From Pseudomonas sp. MF4836 (lineage in GTDB: Bacteria; Pseudomonadota; Gammaproteobacteria; Pseudomonadales; Pseudomonadaceae): a stretch of 64,000 bases of DNA. Under the pieces are notes generated by a model that searched no databases, had not been told where the DNA came from, and worked only from the letters and a program-made list of their open reading frames with translations. This document shows positions 1-8,695 of this stretch, in pieces. The stretch covers positions 310,001 through 374,000 of the forward strand of contig NZ_MVOL01000002.1 in NCBI RefSeq assembly GCF_002018875.1, written 5' to 3'. The position numbers and the translations under genes are program-made. Position 1 is the stretch's first letter, and each line of letters starts with the position of its first letter.

Positions 1-1
1 G

Positions 2-835
2 CAGTTCCGCCTGGTATGGCTGGTGCTGTGCCTGAACGTCTCGGCCGGTATCGGCATCCTCGGCATGGCTTCGCCGCTGTTGCAGGAAGTGTTCGGCGGC
101 AAGTTGCTGGGCAATGGCTTGTCGTTCGGCCAACTGGATACCGCGCAAAAGGCGTCGATTGCGGCAATCGCCGCGGGCTTCACCGGTTTGTTGAGCCTGT
201 TCAACATCGGCGGCCGCTTCTTCTGGGCCTCGTTCTCCGACTACCTGGGGCGTAAAAATACCTATTTCGTGTTCTTCGCCCTGGGCTTTGCCCTGTACGC
301 GCTGATTCCGAACCTGGGCCACCTGGGCAATATCGCGCTGTTCGTGGCGGCGTTCTGCATCATCCTGTCGATGTACGGCGGCGGTTTTGCCACGGTGCCG
401 GCCTACCTGGCGGACCTGTTCGGCACGCAGATGGTCGGCGCGATCCATGGTCGGCTGCTGACGGCCTGGGCTGCTGCCGGCGTGCTGGGCCCGGTGCTGG
501 TGAACTACCTGCGTGAGTACCAGTTGAGCATCGGCGTCGAGCGCGCCGCCGCCTATGACATCACCCTGTACATCCTCGCCGGCCTGCTGGTGCTGGGTTT
601 CCTGTGCAACCTGCTGGTACGCCCGGTGGCGGACAAGTACTTCATGACCGACGCGCAACTGGCGGCCGAGCAGGCACTGGGGCATGACAAGGGCGCCGAC
701 AGCAGCACCATGCTGGAGTGGAAGGCGTCGGCGTCGAGCCTGCCGCTGGTGATCGTGGCCTGGCTGGTGGTGGGTATTCCGCTGGCGTGGGGCGTGTGGG
801 TCACCCTGCAAAAAACGGCGGTGCTGTTCCGCTAG
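2..835 (+). CDS. MFS transporter, oxalate/formate antiporter-like, C-terminal part
   Basis: This gene is cut by the left edge; about 277 codons remain, reading in frame from base 2. The protein is a run of hydrophobic helices with the loop FSDYLGRKNTY (about residue 80 of the fragment), the cytoplasmic loop signature of the major facilitator superfamily, and a tyrosine/glycine-rich helix (SMYGGGFATVPAYLADLFG) seen in the OFA (oxalate:formate antiporter) family. It is an inner-membrane transporter; the substrate cannot be read from the fragment. The C-terminus has two more helices and a short basic tail. A strong hairpin terminator follows directly, so it is not co-transcribed with hisB. The family call is fairly sure, the substrate is not. 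Confidence 0.8.
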   Translation, partial: QFRLVWLVLCLNVSAGIGILGMASPLLQEVFGGKLLGNGLSFGQLDTAQKASIAAIAAGFTGLLSLFNIGGRFFWASFSDYLGRKNTYFVFFALGFALYALIPNLGHLGNIALFVAAFCIILSMYGGGFATVPAYLADLFGTQMVGAIHGRLLTAWAAAGVLGPVLVNYLREYQLSIGVERAAAYDITLYILAGLLVLGFLCNLLVRPVADKYFMTDAQLAAEQALGHDKGADSSTMLEWKASASSLPLVIVAWLVVGIPLAWGVWVTLQKTAVLFR

Positions 836-852
836 GCCTCGGCCTGATGCAC

Positions 853-889
853 AAAAAGCCGGTGCGTGATCTTCACGCGCCGGCTTTTT
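853..889 (+). terminator. Rho-independent terminator after MFS gene
   Basis: An inverted repeat with arms AAAAAGCCGG and CCGGCTTTTT, extended by GCGTGA/TCACGC, around a three-base loop and ending in a T-run. It closes the transporter transcript 18 bases after its stop codon. The A-run on the left arm means it could also act on the other strand. Confidence 0.85.
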
Positions 890-1011
890 GCCGTGTGGGC
901 CGGGCCAATGTCCGTTCGGCTGGCTTGTCATGACAGGTATAGCCCCGCAGCCATTGGCTCGCGCCCGTCAGGATATTGTCCGGCATGTTTCTGTTTGGCG
1001 GCCGTCGGGCC

Positions 1012-1017
1012 TATAAT
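1012..1017 (+). promoter_or_regulatory. Possible -10 box of the his operon
   Basis: A perfect TATAAT lies 39 bases before the hisB start in the terminator-to-hisB gap. No good -35 hexamer is found at 16-18 bases spacing, so this is a weak call based on the -10 box and its position. Confidence 0.4.
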
Positions 1018-1055
1018 GGTCGCCTTTTTCGCCCAATGATTTTGCGGAGCTGGTG

Positions 1056-1649
1056 ATGGCCGAACGTAAGGCGTCTGTCGAGCGCGACACTCTGGAAACC
1101 CAGATCAAAGCCTCGATCAACCTGGATGGCACCGGAAAGGCCCGATTTGATATCGGTGTTCCGTTCCTTGAGCACATGCTGGACCAGATCGCCCGTCACG
1201 GGCTGATCGACCTGGATATCGTCAGCAAAGGCGACCTGCATATCGATGACCACCACACCGTGGAAGACGTCGGTATCACCCTGGGCCAGGCGTTTGCCAA
1301 AGCCATCGGTGACAAGAAAGGCATCCGCCGCTATGGCCATGCCTATGTGCCGTTGGATGAAGCGCTGTCGCGCGTGGTGATCGACTTCTCCGGCCGCCCG
1401 GGCCTGCAGATGCACGTGCCCTACACCCGCGCCACCGTTGGCGGCTTCGACGTCGACCTGTTCCAGGAGTTCTTCCAGGGCTTCGTCAACCACGCCCTGG
1501 TCAGCCTGCACATTGACAACCTGCGTGGCACCAATACCCACCACCAGATCGAGACCGTGTTCAAGGCCTTCGGCCGTGCCCTGCGCATGGCGGTGGAACT
1601 GGATGAGCGCATGGCCGGGCAAATGCCCTCGACCAAGGGCGTCCTGTAA
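1056..1649 (+). CDS. hisB: Imidazoleglycerol-phosphate dehydratase HisB
   Basis: Converts imidazole-glycerol phosphate to imidazole-acetol phosphate in histidine biosynthesis (cytoplasm). The 197-residue monofunctional form lacks the phosphatase domain of the enteric enzyme. The manganese-binding motifs are visible: [13 protein letters not shown] near residue 35 and [10 protein letters not shown] near residue 65, with a second HH-containing motif ([18 protein letters not shown]) near the C-terminus. The ATG at 1056 was chosen over the GTG three bases earlier because the protein then begins [12 protein letters not shown] as in the family and has GGAG upstream. Its stop codon overlaps the hisH start (TAATG), so the two are translationally coupled. 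Confidence 0.97.
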   Translation: MAERKASVERDTLETQIKASINLDGTGKARFDIGVPFLEHMLDQIARHGLIDLDIVSKGDLHIDDHHTVEDVGITLGQAFAKAIGDKKGIRRYGHAYVPLDEALSRVVIDFSGRPGLQMHVPYTRATVGGFDVDLFQEFFQGFVNHALVSLHIDNLRGTNTHHQIETVFKAFGRALRMAVELDERMAGQMPSTKGVL

Positions 1650-2287
1650 TGCAGACGGTCGCGGTTATCGATTACGGCATGGGCAACCTGCACTCGGTGG
1701 CCAAGGCCCTCGAGCACGTAGGGGCCGGCAAGGTGCTGATCACCAGCGATGCCGATGTGATTCGCGAAGCCGACCGGGTGGTGTTCCCCGGCGTTGGTGC
1801 GATTCGCGACTGCATGGCGGAGATCCGGCGCCTGGGTTTCGACTCGCTGGTGCGGGAAGTCAGCCAGGACCGTCCGTTCCTCGGCATTTGCGTGGGCATG
1901 CAAGCCCTGCTCGATCGCAGCGAAGAGAACGACGGCGTTGATTGCATCGGCCTGTTCCCGGGCCAGGTGAAGTTCTTCGGCAAGGGCCTGGTAGAAGACG
2001 GCGAGCACCTCAAAGTCCCGCACATGGGTTGGAATGAAGTGCAGCAGACGGTGGATCACCCGCTGTGGCACAACATCGCCGATCGTGCGCGCTTCTACTT
2101 CGTGCACAGCTACTACATTGCCGCCGGCAATGCGCGGCAGGTGGTGGGTGGCGGTCATTACGGCGTCGACTTCGCCGCGGCGCTGGCCGATGGCTCGCGT
2201 TTCGCCGTGCAGTTCCACCCGGAGAAGAGCCATACCCATGGCCTGCAATTGCTGCAGAACTTCGCCGCCTGGGACGGGCGCTGGTAA
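1649..2287 (+). CDS. hisH: Imidazole glycerol phosphate synthase glutaminase subunit HisH
   Basis: Class I glutamine amidotransferase subunit (212 residues) that feeds ammonia to HisF. The nucleophile elbow GICVGMQ supplies the catalytic cysteine near residue 75; the histidine and glutamate of the triad are in [10 protein letters not shown] near residue 190. The N-terminus [11 protein letters not shown] is typical. It overlaps hisB at the front and the DUF2164 gene at the back, each by one base in TAATG, making a tightly coupled trio. Its partner hisF lies 1.1 kb downstream, beyond DUF2164 and hisA. Confidence 0.97.
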   Translation: MQTVAVIDYGMGNLHSVAKALEHVGAGKVLITSDADVIREADRVVFPGVGAIRDCMAEIRRLGFDSLVREVSQDRPFLGICVGMQALLDRSEENDGVDCIGLFPGQVKFFGKGLVEDGEHLKVPHMGWNEVQQTVDHPLWHNIADRARFYFVHSYYIAAGNARQVVGGGHYGVDFAAALADGSRFAVQFHPEKSHTHGLQLLQNFAAWDGRW

Positions 2288-2544
2288 TGGCCATCAAGAA
2301 AAAGCCGCCGATCCTGACCCTCACTCCCGAGCAGGAGAGCGAGGCCAATCACAAGATCAAGCGCTTTATGGAGGATCGCTTCGAACTGGACCTGGGTTCG
2401 TTCGAAGCGGCTGAAATCCTCGATCTGTTTACCCGCGAAATTGCGCCGCACTATTACAACAGGGCGATTTTCGATGTGCAGACGCACCTTAAAGAAAGGT
2501 TCGAAAGCATCGAAAGCGACTTGTGGGCGCTCGAGAAGAACTAG
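2287..2544 (+). CDS. DUF2164 family small protein inside the his operon
   Basis: An 85-residue cytoplasmic protein beginning [16 protein letters not shown], with a DRFELDLGSFEAAEILDLFTREIAPHYYNRAI core typical of DUF2164. The family has no defined biochemical role. No signal peptide or membrane segment is visible and it is highly charged. The start overlaps the hisH stop by one base, so translation should depend on hisH. An upstream in-frame extension overlapping hisH was rejected because similarity to the family starts at this methionine. Confidence 0.9.
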   Translation: MAIKKKPPILTLTPEQESEANHKIKRFMEDRFELDLGSFEAAEILDLFTREIAPHYYNRAIFDVQTHLKERFESIESDLWALEKN

Positions 2545-2549
2545 GGCAG

Positions 2550-2627
2550 CGGCAAGCTTCAGGCTGCAAGCTGCAAGAAGTAGACACGCGTGCGCGCTTG
2601 CAGCTTATGGCTTGCAGCTTGCAGCTC
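2550..2627. repeat. Palindromic intergenic repeat between DUF2164 and hisA
   Basis: Short copies of AAGCTGCAAG-type sequence face CTTGCAGCTT-type sequence across a GC-rich centre, giving a large imperfect foldback. AGCTGCAAG and CTTGCAGCT are exact inverted arms. The motif repeats (GCAAGCT, GCAGCTTGCAGCT) on each side. It splits the his operon between DUF2164 and hisA and may protect or modulate the mRNA. There is no T-run, so it is not a classical terminator. Confidence 0.65.
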
Positions 2628-2644
2628 TTTGACGAAGGAAAAGC

Positions 2645-3382
2645 ATGCTAATTATTCCCGCTATCGATCTCAAGGACGGCGCCTGCGTACGTCTGCGCCA
2701 GGGCCGCATGGAAGATTCCACAGTGTTCTCCGATGACCCGGTGAGCATGGCTGCCAAGTGGGTGGAGGGCGGTTGCCGTCGCCTGCACCTGGTGGACCTG
2801 AACGGTGCCTTCGAAGGTCAGCCGGTCAATGGCGAAGTGGTGACCGCGATCGCCAAGCGCTACCCGAACCTGCCGATCCAGATCGGCGGCGGCATCCGCT
2901 CCCTGGAAACCATCGAGCACTACGTCAAGGCTGGCGTCAGCTACGTGATCATCGGCACCAAGGCCGTGAAAGACCCGGCCTTCGTCGCCGAAGCCTGCCG
3001 TGCGTTCCCGGGCAAAGTCATCGTTGGTCTGGACGCCAAGGACGGCTTCGTCGCCACCGACGGCTGGGCTGAAATCAGCACCGTGCAGGTGATCGACCTG
3101 GCCAAGCAGTTCGAGGCTGATGGCGTGTCTGCCATCGTTTATACCGACATCGCCAAAGACGGCATGATGCAGGGCTGCAACGTGCCTTTCACCGCTGCGC
3201 TGGCGGCGGCCACGAAGATTCCGGTGATCGCCTCCGGTGGCATTCACAACCTGGGTGACATCAAATCGCTGCTGGACGCCAAGGCGCCTGGCATTATCGG
3301 CGCCATCACCGGCCGTGCGATCTACGAAGGCACCCTGGACGTCGCCGAAGCTCAGGCTTACTGCGACGCCTACAACGGCTGA
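2645..3382 (+). CDS. hisA: ProFAR isomerase HisA
   Basis: 1-(5-phosphoribosyl)-5-[(5-phosphoribosylamino)methylideneamino]imidazole-4-carboxamide isomerase, an internal Amadori rearrangement of histidine biosynthesis. The 245-residue TIM barrel starts [16 protein letters not shown], with the first catalytic aspartate in AIDLKDG. The phosphate-binding half-barrel motifs IQIGGGIRS and [12 protein letters not shown] are at about residues 79 and 197, and [12 protein letters not shown] holds the second catalytic aspartate. A purine-rich AAGGAAAA precedes the ATG. hisF follows after 9 bases. Confidence 0.97.
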
Positions 3383-3391
3383 GGACTGACC

Positions 3392-4162
3392 ATGGCGCTG
3401 GCCAAACGCATCATCCCTTGCCTGGACGTCGACAACGGTCGCGTGGTCAAGGGCGTCAAGTTCGAGAACATCCGTGACGCCGGCGACCCGGTGGAAATCG
3501 CCCGTCGCTACGATGAGCAGGGTGCCGACGAGATTACCTTTCTCGACATCACCGCCAGCGTCGACGGTCGTGACACCACGCTGCATACCGTCGAGCGCAT
3601 GGCCAGCCAGGTGTTCATTCCGCTGACCGTGGGCGGTGGTGTGCGTACCGTGCAGGACATCCGCAACTTGTTGAATGCCGGTGCGGACAAGGTTTCGATC
3701 AACACTGCAGCCGTGTTCAACCCCGAGTTCGTGGGCGAAGCGGCGCAGCATTTCGGCTCGCAGTGCATCGTCGTCGCTATCGACGCGAAGAAGGTATCCG
3801 GCCCGGGCGAAACCCCGCGCTGGGAGATCTTCACCCATGGCGGGCGCAAGCCTACCGGGCTGGACGCGGTGGAGTGGGCGAAGAAGATGGAAGGCCTGGG
3901 CGCCGGTGAAATCCTCCTGACCAGCATGGACCAGGACGGCATGAAAAACGGCTTCGACCTGGGCGTGACCCGCGCCATCAGCGATGCCCTGGGGATTCCG
4001 GTGATCGCCTCTGGTGGCGTCGGCAACCTGCAGCATCTGGCCGATGGCATCCTCGAAGGCCACGCCAGTGCGGTGCTGGCAGCGAGTATTTTCCACTTCG
4101 GCGAGTACACGGTTCCCGAGGCCAAGGCGTACATGGCCCAGCGCGGAATAGTTGTGCGATAG
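3392..4162 (+). CDS. hisF: Imidazole glycerol phosphate synthase cyclase subunit HisF
   Basis: Uses ammonia from HisH and PRFAR to make imidazole glycerol phosphate and AICAR. It is a 256-residue TIM barrel paralogous to His[18 protein letters not shown] carries the catalytic aspartate near residue 11, and [15 protein letters not shown] carries the second near residue 130. Phosphate sites are LTVGGGVRT and VIASGGVGN. It is the last his gene here; a solute-binding protein gene begins 63 bases later. Confidence 0.97.
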   Translation: MALAKRIIPCLDVDNGRVVKGVKFENIRDAGDPVEIARRYDEQGADEITFLDITASVDGRDTTLHTVERMASQVFIPLTVGGGVRTVQDIRNLLNAGADKVSINTAAVFNPEFVGEAAQHFGSQCIVVAIDAKKVSGPGETPRWEIFTHGGRKPTGLDAVEWAKKMEGLGAGEILLTSMDQDGMKNGFDLGVTRAISDALGIPVIASGGVGNLQHLADGILEGHASAVLAASIFHFGEYTVPEAKAYMAQRGIVVR

Positions 4163-4225
4163 CCACTGGACAGCATGGCGGGCTCACGGCACTCTTGAGC
4201 ACGCCATGGATTCCGGTAGCCCGTC

Positions 4226-4981
4226 ATGTTCAAACGTTTGCTCCTTGTTCTTGCCAGCGCTACGCTCCTGCTTTCAGCGGCCTCTCGTGCCGCCGACACG
4301 TCCGATACCTCCCTGGTGTTGCTGACGGAAAACTTCCCCCCTTACAACATGGCCAAGAACGGTAAGAACTTCGCCCAGGGCGATAACATCAACGGCATCG
4401 CCGTGGATATCGTGCGGGAAATGTTCAAGCGCGCCGGGATCAATTACAGCCTCACCCTGCGTTTCCCCTGGGAGCGGATCTACAAGCTGGCCCTGGAGCA
4501 GCCGGGTTACGGCGTGTTTGTCATGGCGCGCCTGCCGGACCGGGAGCAGTTGTTCAAATGGGTCGGCCCGATCGGCCCGGATGACTGGATCATGCTGGCC
4601 AAGGCCGACAGCAAAATCGCCCTGGAGAATCTGGAGCAGGCGCGTCAGTACAAGATCGGCGCCTACAAGGGCGACGCCATCGCCGAGACCCTGGCCAAGC
4701 AGGGCCTGGCACCGCTGGTGGTGCTGCGTGACCAGGACAACGCGAAGAAGCTGCTCAACGGCCAGATCGACCTCTGGGCCACCGGCGACCCGGCCGGGCG
4801 CTACCTGGCCAGGCAGGAAGGCATCACCGGTCTCAAGACCGTGCTGCGTTTCAACAGCGCTCAGTTGTACATGGCCCTGAACAAAGACGTCCCCGACGAA
4901 ATCGTCACCAGACTCCAAGCCGCCCTGGATCAGCTGCGCAAAGAAGGCGTGGTCGACGAAATCATGGGGCGTTATCTCTAG
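4226..4981 (+). CDS. Periplasmic solute-binding protein, family 3
   Basis: A 251-residue exported protein with a signal peptide (MFKRLLLVLASATLLLSAASRA, cleavage after about residue 22). The mature part, LVLLTENFPPYNMAKNG...INGIAVDIVREMFKRAGINYSL, is the N-terminal lobe of the amino-acid-binding SBP_bac_3 fold, and the YKIGAYKGDAIAETLAKQG segment is the hinge region. No ABC permease or ATPase is adjacent, so it may be an orphan receptor rather than a transport partner. It may be read through from the his operon, since no terminator separates it from hisF. The ligand is unknown. Confidence 0.85.
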   Translation: MFKRLLLVLASATLLLSAASRAADTSDTSLVLLTENFPPYNMAKNGKNFAQGDNINGIAVDIVREMFKRAGINYSLTLRFPWERIYKLALEQPGYGVFVMARLPDREQLFKWVGPIGPDDWIMLAKADSKIALENLEQARQYKIGAYKGDAIAETLAKQGLAPLVVLRDQDNAKKLLNGQIDLWATGDPAGRYLARQEGITGLKTVLRFNSAQLYMALNKDVPDEIVTRLQAALDQLRKEGVVDEIMGRYL

Positions 4982-4991
4982 AGCAGCAGCC

Positions 4992-5816
4992 CTACCTGTA
5001 CTTGCCGTTTTTGCCGTGAGCTACTGTGGCCTGGTTGCTGCGCACGCTGATCATCAATTTGATATCGATCCACTCGATGCCCTGGGCCTTGAGCTTGGGC
5101 AGCTCGCGTTCGAGTACCGCCAGGGTCTGTGGATAAGGGTGGCCGATCATCACCGCCGAGCCCTGCTTGTGCGCCAGGTTGATGGCGGTTTGCAGTTGCC
5201 CGGCAATAGCGGCTTCGGTGCGCTCGTCGTCGAGGAATACATCCCGTGAAACACTGGCCAGGCCGATTTTCTGGGCCTCGGCGGCGGCGACGGTCTGCGC
5301 GCTGGTGCGGCTGTCGACGAAGAACTTGTGACGGCGCTGCAATTCAGCCATCAACCAGGCCATGGCCTGCGGCTGGGCGGTCATGCGGCTGCCCATATGG
5401 TTGTTGATGCCGCTGGTGTAGGGCACGGCCTTGAATGCCGCATCGAGACGCTTTTGCAGTTCTTCGATGGGCAGCTCGGGGTGCCAGGCAAAAGGCCCGG
5501 TGGCCGGGTCCATGGGCATGTGCAGGATGACGATCTTGCCGGCGCGATGGGCTTCGCGGGCGAATTCGGCGGCGTGGGGAGTGTCGGGCATGATCGCGGT
5601 GGTCACCGGCCCTGGCAGGGCCAGCACGCGGCGATCCCGGGGCAGGTTTTGCCCAAGGTCGTCGATGATCAGGGTCAGGTAGGCCTTGCGCGGCACCTGG
5701 GAGGTTTCAGCCGCCTGGGCCGGGATCACATTCAGAAGACACAACAGGGCGACCAGAAGCCCCCACGACAACCTTGAAACGGGTTGGCGCTGGCGGGTCA
5801 GGGGGATGTGTAACAT
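4992..5816 (-). CDS. Divergent polysaccharide deacetylase family protein (YibQ-like)
   Basis: A 274-residue exported protein. The start MLHIPLTRQRQ at 5816 was preferred to an upstream ATG because a hydrophobic signal segment (LSWGLLVALLCLLNVIPAQA) then sits correctly near residues 16-36. The catalytic-type motifs of the divergent polysaccharide deacetylase (DUF610) family are present: YLTLIIDDLGQN, ILHMPMDP, NNHMGSRMT and FVDSRTS. These correspond to the metal-ligand positions of carbohydrate esterase folds. The substrate is not established for the family. It is the last gene of the gpmI-envC-ctpA run on this strand, so an envelope or peptidoglycan role is a reasonable inference. Confidence 0.88.
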   Translation of the reverse strand: MLHIPLTRQRQPVSRLSWGLLVALLCLLNVIPAQAAETSQVPRKAYLTLIIDDLGQNLPRDRRVLALPGPVTTAIMPDTPHAAEFAREAHRAGKIVILHMPMDPATGPFAWHPELPIEELQKRLDAAFKAVPYTSGINNHMGSRMTAQPQAMAWLMAELQRRHKFFVDSRTSAQTVAAAEAQKIGLASVSRDVFLDDERTEAAIAGQLQTAINLAHKQGSAVMIGHPYPQTLAVLERELPKLKAQGIEWIDIKLMISVRSNQATVAHGKNGKYR

Positions 5817-5931
5817 GGGATTGGGCTGCGGCCTTTGCACGGGTGGTGAGGCGCCATCGCCGGCGAGGGGCATGCCCCTCGGGCCCCCGCAGAATGCACG
5901 GGAGCCGCTTTACCGGCGATGGGTTTGACGG

Positions 5932-7242
5932 TCAGCGACCGCGGGTGATGCTCAAGCCCTTGAGCAGGCTCAACGCCTGGGCCAGCTGGTAATCGTCGTC
6001 CTGCGGCATCGGCTTGGCCTTGCTCGCCGAACCGCTCGGCTTGTCGGCGCCGCCGTTGCCATTGCCCAGGTGGCCCTGGAGATCGGCTTCCTTGAAGTAT
6101 TCGCCGTCCTGGGACTCGCTGGTGATCTTGGCGCGACGCACCTCGATGTCCGGCACGATGCCCTGGGCCTGGATCGAGCGCCCATTGGGGGTGAAGTACA
6201 GCGCGGTGGTGATCTTCAGCGCGCGGTCGTTGTTCAGGGGCAGCACGGTTTGCACCGAACCCTTGCCGAAGCTGGTGGTGCCCATCAGCACCGCGCGTTT
6301 CTGGTCTTGCAGGGCGCCGGCGACGATTTCCGAGGCCGAGGCGCTGCCGCCGTTGATCAGCACCACCATCGGCACGGCTTCGCTTTCGTCCTTGCCGGTG
6401 GCCGAGAAGCGCAGCTCGGAGTTGGCGATACGGCCCTTGGTGTAGACGATCAGGCCCTTGGTGATGAAGTGGTCGACCACTTCCACCGCCGATTGCAGCA
6501 CGCCACCCGGGTTGTTACGCAGGTCGAGAATGATCCCGCTGAGTTTCTTGCCGTTGTCCTTGCGCAGCTTGGCCAGGGCCTTGGAGACTTCTTCGCCGGT
6601 CTTGACCTGGAACTGGGTGATGCGGATGTAGCCGTAGCCCGATTCCAGCAACTGGCTCTTCACGCTTTTGACCTGGATCGTGGCGCGCGCCAGGGTCACG
6701 TCGAAAGGTGTACCGCCGTCGCGGACCAGGGTCAGGGTGATCTTCTGCCCGAGTTTGCCGCGCATCTTGTCCACGGCTTCGGTCATGGTCTGGCCACGGG
6801 TCGGCTGGCCGTTGATCTTGACGATCAGGTCGCCGGCCTGAATCCCGGCCTTGGACGCCGGGGTGTCGTCGATCGGCGATACCACTTTGATAAAGCCGTC
6901 TTCGGCGCCGACTTCGATGCCCAGGCCACCGAATTCACCGCTGGTGCTTTCCTGCAGCTCGGCAAAATCTTCCGGGCCCAGATAGGCGGAGTGCGGGTCG
7001 AGGTTGCTGAGCATGCCTTTGATGGCGTTTTCCAGCAGGGTCTTGTCGTCGACAGGTTCGACATACGCGGCCTTGATCCGGTCCATGACCTCGGCAAAGG
7101 TGCGCAGCTCTTCGAGCGGCAATGGCGCCTTGGTGGTCGCGGCGGCTGCCGATTGAGCAGTTTCGGCGGCGAACGCCAGCGGCGCGCCGATCACCAGAGC
7201 GATCGTCAGGGCCAGCGAGGTGAGGCGGGACAAATGCAGCAT
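5932..7242 (-). CDS. ctpA: Carboxy-terminal processing protease, S41 family
   Basis: A 436-residue periplasmic serine protease. It has a signal peptide (residues 1-25), an N-terminal helical region, a PDZ domain (about 103-190, with GGLGIEVGAEDG and KAGIQAGDLIVKING), and the S41 catalytic domain. The nucleophile loop NGGSASASEI lies at 297-306 and the general-base lysine in TSFGKGSVQ at about 327. A low-complexity Gly/Ser/Lys stretch is near the C-terminus. In Pseudomonas, CtpA-type proteases degrade peptidoglycan cross-link hydrolases; its place beside envC supports a role in cell-wall turnover. Confidence 0.93.
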   Translation of the reverse strand: MLHLSRLTSLALTIALVIGAPLAFAAETAQSAAAATTKAPLPLEELRTFAEVMDRIKAAYVEPVDDKTLLENAIKGMLSNLDPHSAYLGPEDFAELQESTSGEFGGLGIEVGAEDGFIKVVSPIDDTPASKAGIQAGDLIVKINGQPTRGQTMTEAVDKMRGKLGQKITLTLVRDGGTPFDVTLARATIQVKSVKSQLLESGYGYIRITQFQVKTGEEVSKALAKLRKDNGKKLSGIILDLRNNPGGVLQSAVEVVDHFITKGLIVYTKGRIANSELRFSATGKDESEAVPMVVLINGGSASASEIVAGALQDQKRAVLMGTTSFGKGSVQTVLPLNNDRALKITTALYFTPNGRSIQAQGIVPDIEVRRAKITSESQDGEYFKEADLQGHLGNGNGGADKPSGSASKAKPMPQDDDYQLAQALSLLKGLSITRGR

Positions 7243-7274
7243 GTCGAACGAACTCCTAAATTAGGTAACGGCGC

Positions 7275-8561
7275 TTATCCTTGCGCGCGGCACCATTGTG
7301 CCGGGTCGCTGGGGCGGCCCTGCTGACGAATAGCGAAGTACAGCGCAGGTGTGTCTTGTCCGCCACTATTACCGACCGTGGAAATGGACTCACCGGCTTT
7401 GACAATGTCGCCAGCTTCTTTAAGCAATGTCTGGTTGTGTCCGTAGAGGCTGAGGTAACCGTTGCCGTGGTCGAGGATCACCAGCAAGCCGGCGCCGCGC
7501 AACCAGTCGGCAAACACCACGCGACCACCATGTACGGCGTGTACCTGGCTGCCGGCGCTGGCGCTGATCATCACCCCGTCCCACTTGGTACGGGCGTCGT
7601 CGCCACGGGATTCACCAAAGCGTGCAAGCAGTCGACCATCAACAGGCCATGGAAGTTTTCCCCGGGCTGAAGCAAAAGGCCCGCCGAAGGATGCGCCTGA
7701 ACTTGAAACCAGGGGGCCAGGCGCTGATCTGGTTGGTTTGCGTGGGGCATCGCTGGCGTCTGCCTGGGCCTCACGTAAACGCTTTTTTTCGGCTTCCTGC
7801 TGGGCGATCAGCGCTTTCTGTCGCGCTTCTTCTGCCTCTCGAGCCTGGCGGGCCAGGGTTTCCTCGATGGTTTTCAGGACTTTCGACAGGTCGGCCTGGT
7901 CTTGCTCGCGGGCTTGCAGCTTCTGGTCGCGGGCTTTCACATCGTCGTTGAGCTTGGCCAGGACCTGCTGGCGTTCCTTGCGGACTTTGTCGAGTTCTTC
8001 GCGCTGGCTGTCGAGGCTGCTTTTCTGCACCAGCAACTGGGCCTGTTGCAGGGAGATGTCTTTTTCGACATTGGCCAGTTGGCGCAGGGTTTCGTTGAAG
8101 TTCTTCAACTGCTCCAGGCGTGCCTGGCTCAGGTAGTCGTAATAGGTCAGGGTGCGGGCGAATTTTTCCGGATTCTGCTGGTTGAGCAACAGCTTGAGGT
8201 ATTCCTGGCGACCGTTCTGGTAGGCCGCACGGGCTTGGATCGCGATCAGTCGTTGCTGTTCAGTGCGCGCGCTCTGGAGTTTTTTTTTCTCCTCATCGAG
8301 TCGCTGCAGCTCGGTCTCGCTTTTCTTCAGCTCTTTTTGCAGGGTTTCGACCTGCTTTTCCAGCTTGCCCATCTCGGTTTCAGTGCCGCGCAGGTCTTTT
8401 TGCACGCCGGATTTTTCTTCCTGCAGCTTGCCCAGCAGCTTTTTCAGCTCGGTAATGTCCTGACGCGTGGCGTCCAACTGTTGTTGGGTTTGCGCGCGCT
8501 CATCGGCAAACGCCGGTTGGAGCAGGCAGATCAGAGCAAGGGCAATCAGCGAGCGAAGCAT
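7275..8561 (-). CDS. envC: Murein hydrolase activator EnvC, M23 family
   Basis: A 428-residue exported protein. The start at 8561 (MLRSLIALALICLLQPAFA) was chosen because it places the signal peptide at the N-terminus; the longer reading frame adds 16 unsupported residues. Residues about 20-270 are an almost uninterrupted coiled coil rich in Gln, Glu and Lys; the C-terminal 130 residues are a LytM/M23 domain (VHAVHGGRVVFADWLRGAG). The segment where active M23 enzymes carry the first His/Asp zinc ligands reads KWDGVMISA, which suggests the degenerate, non-hydrolytic EnvC type that activates amidases at the septum. It lies 32 bases before ctpA. Confidence 0.93.
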   Translation of the reverse strand: MLRSLIALALICLLQPAFADERAQTQQQLDATRQDITELKKLLGKLQEEKSGVQKDLRGTETEMGKLEKQVETLQKELKKSETELQRLDEEKKKLQSARTEQQRLIAIQARAAYQNGRQEYLKLLLNQQNPEKFARTLTYYDYLSQARLEQLKNFNETLRQLANVEKDISLQQAQLLVQKSSLDSQREELDKVRKERQQVLAKLNDDVKARDQKLQAREQDQADLSKVLKTIEETLARQAREAEEARQKALIAQQEAEKKRLREAQADASDAPRKPTRSAPGPLVSSSGASFGGPFASARGKLPWPVDGRLLARFGESRGDDARTKWDGVMISASAGSQVHAVHGGRVVFADWLRGAGLLVILDHGNGYLSLYGHNQTLLKEAGDIVKAGESISTVGNSGGQDTPALYFAIRQQGRPSDPAQWCRAQG

Positions 8562-8614
8562 AGAGGCGGGCGACACCAGGGAAAGGGACGGCCTAGTATG
8601 CCCGCCCATCGCAG

Positions 8615-8652
8615 CAAAAAAAACGCCTCAAAGCCAACTGCTTTGAGGCGTT
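8615..8652 (-). terminator. Rho-independent terminator after gpmI
   Basis: On the minus strand, AACGCCTCAAAGC pairs with GCTTTGAGGCGTT and is followed by eight T. It lies 44 bases after the gpmI stop and 54 bases before the envC start, so it separates the gpmI transcript from envC-ctpA or attenuates read-through. Confidence 0.85.
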
Positions 8653-8695
8653 CGTCATAAAAAGCCGTTTCCGGCCGGTTTTGGGCCTTTTGCTA

